From Torymus aiolomorphi (lineage: Eukaryota; Arthropoda; Insecta; Hymenoptera; Torymidae), in assembly GCA_036365515.1 (NCBI GenBank), contig CM070874.1, positions 249,525,430 to 249,589,429 on the forward strand: 64,000 nt of DNA, in the 5' to 3' direction. Made by a program: the position numbers and the translations under genes. Positions 22,881 to 34,946 of the stretch are shown here, piece after piece; the first letter of the stretch is position 1; every line of letters begins with the position of its first letter. Below the pieces are notes generated by a model. It made no database searches and was not told the origin of the DNA. It was given only the letters and a program-made list of their open reading frames with translations.

Positions 22881-23460
22881 TACTTGTTTTATTCAAGAAT
22901 TTATCGTGATTTCAATATATTTATTAATTAAATTAAGATTCGTAAAGATCTTTTGTTTTTGCTTGTATTGAGAAAATATCTTATAAATTTGTTAATGATA
23001 TTTAATTTATTTTATTTTTATCTGTATAAATATATATATTTAGTCGGTGATATATTTCAAAAAAGGATTTATAAACCATAGTTACTTTTAGTATGTAAGC
23101 AACTACAGAAAATTTTTATATGTTTTTAAGAGTTTTGCTTAAGATTTTAATTTATGGTGAATAGGTTGATTCTTGACGCTAATGGTAGTAGTATATAATA
23201 TATATTTCAGGAAGCTGATGGCCAATCACTACCAGGTGTTTATTGTGTTTAATAAAAAATTCTTTTAATATTTAAACACCTGGTAGTGATTGGCCATCAG
23301 CTTCCTGAAATCTACACAATTGTGTTTAATAAAAAATTCTTTTAATATTTAAACACCTGGTAGTGATTGCCCATCAGCTTCCTGAAATCTATTTTATGGT
23401 GAATAGTTTAACTCAAAGTCAGGGTTCGTAAGAGAAAACTTCAAATATTTATTATTTAAA
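22881..23460. other. AT-rich spacer with hairpin repeats
   Basis: No coding sequence is seen. In a standard element, protease and reverse transcriptase would lie here between gag (24594-23461) and the integrase remnant; they have been lost. The hairpin repeat at 23204-23391 lies in this gap. Confidence 0.4.
23204..23391. repeat. Hairpin plus 77-bp direct repeat
   Basis: The arm atttcaggaagctgatggcc...gtgttta (23204-23242) is followed after about 30 bp by its perfect inverse (23273-23311). The loop and the second arm are then duplicated in direct orientation (23244-23314 and 23321-23391, period 77) with one mismatch (ggcc to gccc). Confidence 0.85.
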
Positions 23461-24594
23461 CTATAGAAGGATATGTTTGGAAGCTACCAAAATAAAATTT
23501 ATTAGAAGCGGGAAAATTGCAAAAAAAAGGAGTATGAGAAGAGAGAAAAAAAACAGAATAGCTATTCGTAGATCACAGCATGATCGGTTTTTACAAAACC
23601 GAAGAGATTTTTGTAGATTAAAAGAAATGTGTATGTTAATTAGAATGTTTTGATTCGGATTCTCAAAATTTTCTTGAAAATCTGTAGTTCTACGTATTAT
23701 GAGTTTAATTGTATTTGTAAAACTATTTTTTATTTTACCTAAGTACTTACATATATTTGATTTATTGTTGTTACTTAAAAGATTAGACAAATCAATTGTA
23801 AGAGTTTGACGGCTTGAAGCTTTAATCGAACAAGTTTCACTTGATTCTAGTGGCAGAGGTAAACTATTAACTTCCTTTTGTGCATCGATATTTTCCTTTT
23901 GCTCATTACTAGGTTTTAGTTCTTGTAATTTGGACAAAGTAAGCTTATTATGATAATGTATAGCTGATAAAGTTACGAAATAGAGTTGCATTTTGTTTAA
24001 ATATTCAGCACTTAGAGCTCTAGTTTTTAAATCATGATAATCATAAGAATCGTTTGGTAAAGCATTTCTTATTTCCGCTGTAAGTCCTTTATGAAATGCA
24101 CTTGAAATTATTTTCTGGAATTCTTCATTTAGCTTATTAGAAATGGAGTAATATGTAGTAGAGTAGCAAGTCAATTTAAGTTTTTCCTTGTCAACTATTT
24201 TAGAAAACCGATAGTGGTACTCTTCCACTGATTCGTCTAATTGCATATTTATACCTTCAAAACTTTTTGAAAAATCACGAAGAATCCCGTCTATATTGGG
24301 TAGCTGTAGATGGGTGGTGTAAAAGCTTAAAAAATTTAGTAGTTCCAAATAATCGTTGAACTCATATTTTGAAGCTAAATTTTGTACTGCACCACTCAAG
24401 CATTCATTAATTAAAATGTGGACAAAGTCACCTGATAGATAAGGTGGAATAAAAGTTGCTTTATAATTAACATAATTCGCAAAAGTTTTAAAGTCAATAT
24501 TACTGCCATCAAATATTGGTAAATCACTTACTAGATCATATAATGAGAATGGCCTAGAGTAATTCATGTTGCCTAAATGCATATTATATAACAA
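23461..24594 (-). CDS. gag: Errantivirus-type gag ORF
   Basis: A 377-codon open frame. Residues 20 to about 215 follow the capsid-type layout of insect gypsy/errantivirus Gag: LPIFDGSNIDFKTFANYV near the start, an ESVEEYHYRF segment (about residues 125-135), and LNEEF...FHKGL near residue 160. No zinc knuckle is present, which is usual for errantiviruses. The last 50 residues become strongly hydrophobic, unlike Gag, so the true end was probably earlier and the present stop results from a shift or from read-through of foreign sequence. Gag forms the particle core. Its orientation and order match the pol and env remnants downstream, so they may be parts of one element. Confidence 0.65.
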   Translation of the reverse strand: MLYNMHLGNMNYSRPFSLYDLVSDLPIFDGSNIDFKTFANYVNYKATFIPPYLSGDFVHILINECLSGAVQNLASKYEFNDYLELLNFLSFYTTHLQLPNIDGILRDFSKSFEGINMQLDESVEEYHYRFSKIVDKEKLKLTCYSTTYYSISNKLNEEFQKIISSAFHKGLTAEIRNALPNDSYDYHDLKTRALSAEYLNKMQLYFVTLSAIHYHNKLTLSKLQELKPSNEQKENIDAQKEVNSLPLPLESSETCSIKASSRQTLTIDLSNLLSNNNKSNICKYLGKIKNSFTNTIKLIIRRTTDFQENFENPNQNILINIHISFNLQKSLRFCKNRSCCDLRIAILFFFSLLILLFFAIFPLLINFILVASKHILL

Positions 24595-25469
24595 TCTGTA
24601 TTGTATATTAACGTTAGGATGTTATCTTTGTTATTATTTATTATAAGTTATTGAGATTTTGCGGTCACCATTTCGGATCAGAATTCCGAAATTTTGATTT
24701 GTTAGAAAAACTAGTAATTGAAATTAATATTTTGCTATTTCTATTCATTTGTACATATATTTGCTATAATGGTTCAATTTCATTGGTTTTACGTTAGTAA
24801 AAAAAAAATTCTTAATTTTTATTAATAGATCATGGTTTAATGTTTTTAATTAAATAATTTATTGTGAATAATTTTATGTTATTTATTCTATTTATTAAAC
24901 ATGTCCCTTAGCAGTTTTGTCAAAAGACGAAAACTTTAATCACACTAAGTTAAATAGTTAGGTATTATGGCAAGTCGATGTTTCTCTCGTGAATATTATT
25001 AGTAGGTATCTTTTTGATACTATTTAATGAATTATTTATTTATTTATTTATTTATTATTATTTAGTCGTTCTTTGTTTTACCCTTAAAGTAGAATATTTA
25101 TTTATAATTATTAAGAGAAAAAAAATTTATTTGTAAACTAAAATGATGACTAATATTTTATTCATTATTATTTTCAATAATTGAGTAACTAAATGAATAA
25201 TTATTTATTTAAACTGTTATATTTATTAGTTTTAATGTGCTGTATGCGTAGTATACAGTCTTTCTCTGTTATTTAAATACATTATTATTTGTTTCGGTTA
25301 TTCGTAGTAATGTCTGTGATTTACTAAAGGTTTTAAAAGTTGGGCTTGGATTTTCCGCAATTGGTATTTTCTTCCTGCTCGTCTTTGTCCTGGCATCTAT
25401 CTTGATCGGGGAGGGAAAAGAAACAGAGGTGAGTGCAACAGTGCTGCACTTGACAATTCTGTATTGAGT
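24595..25469. other. AT-rich DNA, no gene recognised
   Basis: Upstream (minus-strand sense) of the gag ORF; a leader and LTR would be expected here but no repeated partner is present in the window. An attt-type tandem run occurs at 25027-25058. Confidence 0.3.
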
Positions 25470-25567
25470 AATGTTCGAGTGCGAAAGTGCCGCACCTTAC
25501 GAACTGTATTGGGGAAGGTTCAAGTGCGAAAGTGCCGCACCTTACGAACTGTAGTGAGGAAGGTTGA
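25470..25567. repeat. 45-bp tandem repeat
   Basis: Two copies of gtgcgaaagtgccgcacctt...gaactgta in direct orientation, offset by 45 bp, with a weaker third copy just upstream (gtgcaacagtgctgcactt). Confidence 0.7.
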
Positions 25568-25964
25568 TAGATGTCAAGTCAAAATCTAACAGACTCAGTT
25601 TAAAAAAAAAAAAGAAAAGAAAAATTGTTGTGTAAAAAAAATTCAAAGTTTTAAATTGGAGGCTTGGTAACCTTATTTATTAACGCGAAATAAGGTAGTC
25701 TACTATTTTATTGAATTTACGTTTCTCTTCTTCGGTTTCAGTTTGTTATTTTCTAATAAGTCGTTTAATTCTTCAATTTCGATGTATAAATCTATATTTG
25801 CAGGGGGAATGCCTGCCAAGAGTGCTTCTTTTCTTGTTTGTCTCTTTTTACCTCCTCTCTTTTTTTGTTCCTTTCATGAAATATAAATTTATAATTTGAA
25901 GAAAGAAAGGATCACTTTTGCATTAAGAGCCGCCGGTGCAAGCGTCCCTAAGTCACAAATTAGC

Positions 25965-26108
25965 AGATGAATTCCCTCGAGTCCGCTGGTTAAAGCGTAC
26001 TCGTAAACCCGCTGGTTAAAGCGTGTTCTAAATGAGTTGATGAATTTCCCTTGAGTCCGCTGGTTAAAGCGTACTCGTAAACCCGCTGGTTAAAGCGTAT
26101 TCTAAATG
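25965..26108. repeat. 72-bp tandem repeat with nested 27-bp motif
   Basis: Two copies of a unit starting gatgaatt(t)ccctcgagtc. Each unit contains ccgctggttaaagcgt twice, so that motif occurs four times. Confidence 0.8.
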
Positions 26109-26242
26109 AAAATGATTGTGACCTTGCAAGTGTTGCGCCCAAAATTGGGTGTATTTAAATATAAAGGTTGTGTGTCCTGGGAGTTTAGCCTCGCTCGAGA
26201 GCTCCCACTGGTCTAGGATTAAGAAATTGAAGATTATGATAT

Positions 26243-26471
26243 GTGTATATATGTATGTATATTTTTCGTATATTGCACTTTGATACAATAATGTAACGAC
26301 GCTTTTGGCAATAACGTTGTGTATATATGTATGTATATTTTTCGTATATTGCACTTTGATACAATAATGTAACGACGCTTTTGGCAATAACGTGTGTAGG
26401 AAATATATAAACTTGTGTTGGATTAATATGTGCACTTTGATGCAATAATATAACGACGCTTTTGGCACAAC
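26243..26471. repeat. 76-bp tandem repeat, three units
   Basis: Units start at 26243, 26319 and 26394. The first two are almost identical and the third is diverged; all share cactttgat.caataat.taacgacgcttttggca. Open frames here on the minus strand repeat the same peptide because of the array. Confidence 0.85.
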
Positions 26472-26509
26472 TTACAATCTAGTTCTTGTTGGATCTTGAC
26501 TTGGAGGTT

Positions 26510-26840
26510 CGTAACGCTGGAATCCTGTAGCGGGTACCCAAGTCTCCGGTAGTCCGGCCTTAATTAACTATGCAGAGGCACGCCAGAGGAAGTTCGAGAG
26601 TGACGATTGTCTCCTCGTTCGCACGCGGTCTTATACCCGACGAGAAGATAAAAAGATGAAATAAGTATTACACGAAAGTCGGGTGCTTACGCGTAATTTC
26701 GGCAAGCGCTTACAAAACTGCTGACGGCGACCGCGATTCTATATAACCGTACGCGATATATTAGCGTGTTCGATTGCTAAAATGTACGAAAAGTGGGTTG
26801 ATAACAGACGTCATCATACGATGCGACGACGGATGTCACA
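26510..26840 (-). repeat. Candidate LTR with polypurine tract
   Basis: On the minus strand a perfect purine run (aaaggggggagg, 26841-26852) is followed directly by tgtgacatccg. The 1.08-kb LTR-like repeats begin the same way after their purine run (tgtgacgtc). The lower end is uncertain; a ttccagcg motif like that at the end of the 1.08-kb repeats lies at about 26515. No partner copy is present, so this could be a solo LTR or the 3' LTR of a lost element. Confidence 0.4.
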
Positions 26841-26852
26841 CCTCCCCCCTTT

Positions 26853-27482
26853 GGTCCATTGCCGCCTCCGGCAATGAGTGTGTTAGAGGTTTTATATGGA
26901 ATATATGTATGTATATAGATAATACGATTTTTTTTTTTAATTTTTTTTGTCTGGTCATTATCTGGTCAAGGCTGGTAACTTACTTTTCCTTCAATTTAAA
27001 TAATATTTCTCTAAACTCTTTTAAAACAATGTTAATTCAAAGAAAATATAATTAAAAATTAATTTCGATATTGGATACTAGTGAAATATAGCTGTCGCCG
27101 GCTCGTACGATCAAGCTTTCCATTGAGTGCACTGGCTCACGTACATGCGGGATCGCATATGTGTGAAACTGGTCGCCCGGTCAGCTTTTTCTCCCTGTAC
27201 GTGTGAGCGTCGTCCTATGCTGGCCGTGTAAATGCATATGCGTGAAACTGGTCGCGGAGTCAGTGCTCACCGCGACTTGACTATCCGCACTGTTTTCGCT
27301 GCTCATTGCCTCTGTACTCCCACTTGACGTTACCACAGGTCTTTCTTGTTTCCTCGTGGCCACGTATATTCTTTCTTTTATTTAATATATATAAAAAATA
27401 AAACCGGCGTTTTGAATGCGCGACGCCATTTTAGCAGGAAACTATAGCAAAATCCCATGTGTAAGACGAAGACAGACGATCG
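26853..27482. other. No firm gene; short Ser/Thr-rich ORF at 27363-27181 (-)
   Basis: A 60-codon minus-strand frame (27363-27181) rich in Ser and Thr lies here. I recognise no domain and would not call it a gene. The motif gcgtgaaactggtcgc occurs twice (near 27160 and 27240). Confidence 0.25.
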
Positions 27483-28151
<669 letters not shown>

Positions 28152-28996
28152 TATAGGTATACAGTAACATGGGGTCCTGGGAACTAACGTTATACAAGTT
28201 TATATATATATATATATATATTGAAGATGAGTGCTACTCCAGTGATTTTCCTCGGTGGTGCGCCCCAAGAGTTCGTATATTTTAGCGAATTTAAAAAAAC
28301 ATTAAAAGTACATATACATTCATATATTCTTACAAATGTTCACGTTAATTAATATATATAGTTATATGCGGTTGTGGGTATAGATTTTGATAGATGGATG
28401 TCGCCGTCATATAGGCAACCTGCTGAGTAGGACTAGCCAGCGCCTAGTACGTAGGCAACCACTGCGTATGATTAGCCAGCGCCTAGGACGTAGGCAACCA
28501 ACGAGTATGTCACTATATTCTGTCGTAGCACGTGTATCGAGCATCGGTCGATGCTCTATCGAAAACATCGTGCGTCATGATTTTCCGTTTAAGCTATCGA
28601 AAATACCTTAAATTTACGTTTGAACTTTCCTTGTTATAGAGTTCATTAACTTTTGACTGTCTCATTGCTCTCTAAATTCCTAAAATGTTTTTGGATGCTT
28701 GAGTAATTTAACAATTTTTCGGTAATTTAATTTTTAACATTACATTATTATTAAAAAAACGATACAAAAAAAATTATATGTTGTGAATTATTGATAACTG
28801 TATACGACTTCCAAGCTTATATCAAATGTTTAATAATTTGTTAGTTATTAATAATTCATAACATAAATTATTTATAATATTGGATATTATAAAAAAAAAA
28901 TTAATTTCTCATAAATAATTACAAAAGATCTTATTATTTCCGAATACAAATTAATTATTTATTTATCATAAATAATTCGAGAGTCGTTTATGAATA
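28152..28996. other. No gene; short tandem array and AT-rich DNA
   Basis: A 39-40-bp tandem repeat at about 28407-28517 (three units containing taggcaacc and agccagcgcctag) encodes a short plus-strand frame that is not a convincing gene. The rest is AT-rich, with a small inverted repeat (about 28775 and 28850). Confidence 0.5.
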
Positions 28997-28998
28997 TG

Positions 28999-29522
28999 AG
29001 GCGTTTCACGTCAACTGTCCCAGCGCGCGGCGCGCAAGCCCTAAATCCTGCTATTTCTAACTCATGTTTATGATACTAAAAAGTACTTAAAAAAATTGTT
29101 TGATAAGCGTTTTCTACGTATTTTTTCCTCAGCTTTCCAATGATGTAGGTATTTTTTTCAAAATTTTCCATTTTCATCTTCAAAAACTTTTTCGCATTCT
29201 ATTTCTCGCACAAAACATCTCGGGCACTCTTTGGAAAATATCCTTTCCTACGTAAAAAATGCTCAGCTTTCGATCTAGAGGGTAAAAAAAAATATTAAAA
29301 ATACACTTTTTGAGATATAACATGTTTTGTACTTTTTGAAGGTGAAAATGGAAAATTTCGGAAAAACTGTTTACGTCATTGGAAAGCTGAGGAAAAAATA
29401 CGTCGAAAAGGCTTATCAAACAATTTTTTTAAGTACATTTTAGTATCATAAACGTGAATTAGAAATAGCACGATTTGGGGCTCGCGCGCCGCGCGCTGGG
29501 ACAGTTGACGTGAAACGCCTCA
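28999..29522. repeat. 524-bp foldback MITE with TA duplication
   Basis: The ends read tgaggcgtttcacgtcaact and its exact inverse, followed by a palindromic cccagcgcgcggcgcg block, with TA on both sides (28997-28998 and 29523-29524). The arms stay alignable for about 200 bp each (28999-29200 against 29330-29522). TA duplications fit the Tc1/mariner superfamily. No coding capacity. Confidence 0.8.
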
Positions 29523-29743
29523 TATACTTTATTTGAATAACTGAAACCAATTTTCTTTTGAATTATTTTTGACAAACAAACAAATTTTAATTATTTATAA
29601 TTACTTTAATAATTGTTAATATTAATATATTATTAATAATATTCATGGTGGCGATAGTAATGTCGTTCTTATTTTGCTATATACGTTTAATGTAATGTGT
29701 ATAACGCGCTACAGGTCTTCGCTTACATATACGGAGTCTACTT

Positions 29744-30060
29744 GTGTGAGTATATGCATCTCGGAGCGCACCCGATGTATCTTATACTAGCGCTTGGGTG
29801 TGTGAGTAATTGCACGCGTGCGTGTATTGTATATATGCCAGTGTATTCTGCCGGTGTGTGAGTAAGTGGCGGTCGGAGCCATGTATTGCATATTCTGGTA
29901 TACGCTACCGTCCGGTTTTGATGTGTGAGTAAGTGGCGGTCGGAGCGCACCCGATATATCTTACGCTAGCGCTTTGGTGTGTGAGTAAGTGGCGGCATTC
30001 CATGTATCGCGTATATAGCATATACGCGTTCAGTTTTAATCTGCGAGTAAGTGGAGTTTG
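29744..30060. repeat. Minisatellite, six units of about 56-67 bp
   Basis: gtgtgagtaa(g)tgg-type unit starts occur at 29744, 29800, 29856, 29923, 29979 and 30042. Some units share longer blocks such as ggcggtcggagcgcacccgat. No gene is seen. Confidence 0.75.
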
Positions 30061-30239
30061 TTATCCAAGTGGTGGATCTAACCAGTCACATTTTCAGTAC
30101 TTAAACTGCGCACTCGAAGACTTCTGTTAAGGGGATTCTTCCGTTCTAATGGGAAATCTGTTGACCGTGGTTTCTTATATAAAAGGATGACCATTCTATT
30201 TTTAGTTTTGTAAAAATAACATCGGACTAACGTATATAA

Positions 30240-31671
30240 TATTATTATCACGATGTTTCCAAAAAAACGGTTGCTATATAGATCTTTGTTGTATCTTGTG
30301 TTCTTCTTTGCGTGGACATTTGATGGAATTGACGTTCAATATCTTCCAATGAAAGTACATCATTTGTTGAGGCCCATGTTTGGACTTGTTCTGCTGATTG
30401 TTCATCGAGAATAGTTAATCCTTGCTCATTGATTGAGAAGTTATTTTTTTTTGTAAAAATAACGAAAAATTCAAGGGATAATCGAAGTCGTAGATAAAAG
30501 TTTCGGAGACTTCCGTCATTGAGGTAACAAATAAAGTAATATCCGATGTTTGCGCTACATATTCACCTTTAGAGTTTATGTATAACATTGCTTAACTTTA
30601 TCCTTATGTTTAAGCATTTGTTTTCCATTCTCTGCCTCTACTACGACATTATTATTATCTCAAATTTCTCTTACTATAAATTTTCAGTTATAAAACCGAT
30701 CCAATTTCCCTTTTCTTGGTTCCTTTAACACATATACGATCATTCCTACTTCTAGGTGTTGTGGTCTGGCTTTTCTATCGTAATATTCTTTACTTCAATG
30801 CTTAGCAGATATTATGTTTTCTTTTGCAACATTTCTAATATTTATTAGATTTCTCACGAGATTGCAAACGTACGATCCGTAGGTTTGTAAAGGGAACTCA
30901 TCTGCTAACTTGGTTGGATTTCGAGCCTTTCGACCATAAATGATTTCATAGGGTATAAATCCCGTGGAAGAGTGAACAGAAGTATTGTATTCTTGCATTG
31001 CAAATGGTATAACCCTATCCCAGTCACTTTTATCACTTGCATGATTTCTAATGAAATCGGTCAGTAGCGCGTGGCTTCGCTCTAGTGATCCATTGACTGT
31101 GAGTGATAGGCAGTTGTTGTTACGAGCTTAAATCCAAAGAATCTAGATAATTCTTCTAGTAATTTGTTTTGAAAACTTCGTCCCCTGTCACTTAGAATGA
31201 TTCTCGGTACTCCATACTGGGCGATAAAGTGTCGGGCTAATGCATCAGCGATTGTTATTGCTTTGATATTAGGAATGGATACTGCAATACAAAATTTTGA
31301 TAGTAGGCATTGCATGGTAAGAATATGTTGATTACCTGACATGGTTATAAGCAGCGGTCCTACTGTGTCTATGGCTATCTTTGTGAAGGGCTCACTGAGC
31401 GTGTCCGTAATCACCATTGGCTCCTTTGTTTTAACACGAGTTAACTTTTGCATTTGACAAATTTCGCATCTCTTTACAAAGTTATTTACTTCCTGCTTCA
31501 TTCCCTTCCAATAAAACCGTTCTCGTATGCGTCTATACGTTTTCTCCATGCCGCGATGTCCTCCGAACAAGCTGTCGTGATGATCCTGCAAGACCCTATT
31601 TCTTTCTTCCTCTGGTACCGGTCTGCAAGCGCCCGAACACACGGTGATGGTCAAATCCAGTTCACCTCAAA
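30240..31671 (-). pseudogene. pol: gypsy-type integrase fragment (second pol locus)
   Basis: On the minus strand, 31654-31082 reads as an integrase: zinc-binding module (GGHRGMEKTYRRIRERFYW, then CEICQMQK), first catalytic aspartate (IAIDTVG), second aspartate (ILSDRGRSF). The frame is lost by a one-base shift at about 31085, just before the glutamate block (LERSH in the next frame). The C-terminal domain follows (30998-30640: YNTSVHSSTGF, GRKARNPT, YVLKEPRKGKLD) with stops. A diverged, frame-broken stretch continues to about 30240. Reverse transcriptase and RNase H are missing: the fragment starts exactly at the 1.08-kb LTR-like repeat. It is related to, but clearly distinct from, the integrase at 21560-22129. 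Confidence 0.78.
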
Positions 31672-31674
31672 ATT

Positions 31675-32753
31675 TTCGCTGGAACTTCTTTCCTGTTACT
31701 TCCTTCCTTCTGTCTGGTTTTATAAGTATATATATTTTATGGTTTGGCAAAATAGGATGTTCGAATCACAGGGCTCGAAAAAATACTAGTAGATGTGATA
31801 GCTAACGATTCTTTTATTTAAACACTTAAAGTTAATATAATCACGAGATTTTAAATCGGAGGCTACTAAAGGAACTGCACTTGAGCAGAGCAAAAACTAG
31901 ACTGATGGTCCCTTGACGTGAGGGAGTCAGGTACAAAATATGTATATGAACCCGAGGTGCAGCGGGCACCTTTACAATCGAAATTATGATTCAAAACGGA
32001 GAACGGAGCTGCACTTGAGTTGACTAGACGCGTCCCGTTTAGTCTACACGTTGCAAGCGTCCTTTATTTAAGATAATTTATAGTATTATTTACCTAGCGG
32101 GAGTCGCGTATCGTGGACTACTGTTCCGTCGGTAGACCTTTAATGAGGGGTCTCGGGCCTGAGCTGAGTCGCGTATCGCGGACTATCTTCGACTGTAGAG
32201 CAGTGAGGAGCATTTTGTAAGCCTTTTTATACTAAATATTACAAAATAGAGAACACCTGTGTTTACCCTTCAATAGAGTCATATGCATCACGCGACAGCG
32301 CGTGGTGGGAAAATCCCGAAAAATATACTTCAAAAATACGTTTCTATTAAATAGTATGCACAACTGTGTAAATAATATCGGTAAAAAGCAATTAATCGAG
32401 CCATCATTCGGTGATCGCATGATGTCTCGATTGCGAACAATATTTAATTAAGTGCGAGTATTTCTAGAAGAATTCAAAAGAATAAGACACGTGTGTTTAC
32501 CCTCTGATAGTTATACGCATCGCGCGACGGCGCATGCCAAAAAAATGGATTTTGAGGGTCCATCATACAGTATACACAACTGAGTAAACAATCAATTAAT
32601 TAAAACTAGTAGATTGAAGCATCATCCGATGATCGGATGATGTCGTAATTGCGAGTAACATTTAAATATACTTTTATTTAAGAATTCTCTAAATCAAAAA
32701 GAATATGACTAAAAGAGAAAAAAATAAAGGAAAAATTTTAATTCGACGTCACA
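31675..32753 (-). repeat. 1.08-kb LTR-like repeat, copy 2 (5' LTR position)
   Basis: Near-identical to 12549-13629 and in the same orientation. On the minus strand it starts tgtgacgtcgaatt and ends gttccagcgaa, where integrase coding sequence begins directly. No primer-binding site, leader or gag separates it from pol, so either this is a solo LTR inserted in an older pol, or the 5' part of a provirus was deleted. Confidence 0.6.
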
Positions 32754-32867
32754 CCTAAATAGAAAATTGGGCCTATAAACAATTTAATCTAAAATAAATC
32801 AAATATTTATGATTAATTATTCTGAATATATGCATCATACACCTTAAAATATTTATTTAAATGATAC

Positions 32868-33237
32868 GAAGTATTGCGCGCCAAAGGGGTTTTTTACCCC
32901 GATAACGCTTTTATTTGCAAAAACCCTGAAACACGCTTTTATTTTAATTTTAAATTTTATTGTAATTTTAAAAATAATTTTAACAATAATTATTTTATTT
33001 TATTGCAAATCTTCTATACAAAAATAATTTAAAAAAAATAAAGTTTTTCCGAAATAAAATATAGGGGTGCTACCCCACAGGATGAAACAACCATTGCTAA
33101 TTTCGCATTTCAATGAGAAATATTTTCCATTTTGTTTCATTTCAAATTTTAATCTGAACTCAGGATATCTAGAGAAAACTGTTTTTGGGGGTAAATTTTA
33201 GGGGTGCATTCACCCCTTTAGTAGGAAATTGGGCCCA
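32868..33237 (-). repeat. acaagg-family repeat, subfamily A, truncated
   Basis: Inverse of 9474-9915 from the ccgataacgcttttatttgcaaaaa end to the block before the ttgggccc motif; the acaagg end is missing. Confidence 0.6.
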
Positions 33238-33339
33238 TAGAAAAAAATTAGCCCAAATAAAAATAAATTACGCATTATATAACTGTTACGTGTGGATACA
33301 TGTACGAATATGAAAAGAACGAAATAAGCAAGGCGTCCG

Positions 33340-33445
33340 ATTACAATATGACGCCGATTAGCAGAAAGCCGCGCGGTGGCAGCCGTGGCTAGGATGATAG
33401 CGTTCTCGACTCGCGAGTCGGCGGCTCTTGTTCGATCCCAGGGTC
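33340..33445 (+). ncRNA. tRNA-like sequence, possible SINE head
   Basis: A tggctaggatgatagcg segment (A-box-like) followed 25-30 bp later by a B-box (gttcgatccc) resembles an RNA polymerase III promoter of a tRNA-derived SINE. The anticodon arm is only partly paired, so this is not a working tRNA gene. It lies between two copies of the A repeat. Confidence 0.4.
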
Positions 33446-33509
33446 CGTCACTTTTTATTATTAAAAAGTTGCGATAGCTCACTCGTAACAACAACAAAAT
33501 ATTTATTTT

Positions 33510-33976
33510 AACTGTTCGAAAGTATTTTGCGCCTAAAGGGTTGATTACCCCCGATAACGCTTTTATTTGCAAAAATCCTGAAACACGTCAACTTTAATTT
33601 TTTATTTGAAGCCCAAAAATGATTTCTATAATAATCAATTAATTTTATTGCAAATATTATATATAAAAATATTTTAAAAAATAAGATTTTTCTAAAGTGA
33701 AAAGTAAAGGTGGCCACCCCCGGGGATCAAACTATACTTGCTAGTTTCGTCATTCAAAGAGAAGAATTTTCCATTTTGTTTCATTTCAAAACATTAATTA
33801 GAACTTAAGATATTAAGAAAAAACCATTTTTGGGAGTAAACTTTAAGGGCGGTTTTCACCCCTTTAATAAGGGATTGTGCCGATAAAAAAAAATACGTGT
33901 CTCTTACGTGTCGACCCTTTACAACATATTAAAAATTCAGGAAAATCGGAGGCGGACACCTCGGGTAGTTCCTTGT
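33510..33976 (-). repeat. acaagg-family repeat, subfamily A
   Basis: Inverse of 9474-9915 over its full length, ending with ccttgt at 33971-33976. Identity is high enough to align by eye throughout. Confidence 0.7.
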
Positions 33977-34946
33977 TAGCTTTAAGTTAGTATGTAAGTA
34001 TATTTATATGTACCAGCCCTGTACCAGTAGTTATATCTACCTCTATAGAATTATTCACTATACAATTAGTCTGATTAATAAATAAGGAAGAAAAACAGAA
34101 AATAAGTATGCCACTATAGCCTAATCATAATTAGAATTACAAAAACAACAGGACAAGAAGAAAGGAATGATATAGAAATAAATTTAGAAGAAGGAAAAAA
34201 GAACCCAAACAATTAACAAAAAGTGATATTGAGTCATCAACACAGATAAAATTTACAAGATAGTAAGACAGAAGTACATAATCAAGAAACTTTATTAAAA
34301 GAAAATCCTGCGCCTCTAACTATAAAAATCTTCTTTCCTAGAGAAAGAAAAGAAAAACGAATCACAGGATAAACACGTTATCACACAAGTCACTCCAAAG
34401 CCGTAACATTATACTACCACACACGTAGCCTAAACTAAACAATGGCAGTATAATAATAATAATAACCCCTACATACAAGAAACAAAAAGAAGAAAAGAAA
34501 GGCACACTAGTTCACACACGTATAAACACAAGAAGAGCAGCAATCAGATACTGGTATCGCATCTTCTAGAATAGAAAGCAACAGTCATTTCCATCAACCC
34601 CTGCTCCAATACAGCCACAGCAAAAAAATAACGAAATGACGAATCCAATAAGCTTCATAGATAAAAAACTCAACTATAGCCAACAGCACTCAAGGTTTGA
34701 AAATATAAAACCACAAAGCTAGTAAGCCATCCAGGGATGGCCAAAAATAATAAATTACTGGTAGAAAGAACTCCTGAAATAGAAGAACATATAATTATAA
34801 ATAATTACCAGACCACAACAGCAAATAAACACAGTAATATATTAATATAACATTAACTAGTCTTGTACAGATTAAGTACCCAGAATAACCGTTACTAGTG
34901 ATTGTATACACTTATAACAGTGCATGTTTAAAGCTAAAAATTTATA
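33977..34946. other. A-rich DNA, no gene recognised
   Basis: Long A-rich, Lys/Asn-coding sequence on the plus strand with frequent stops. It may be decayed retroelement sequence, but no motif supports that. Confidence 0.25.

Noticed and set aside
26064..26468. Frames of 134 and 86 codons with repeated peptides
   Set aside because: Produced by the 76-bp tandem repeat; no domain.
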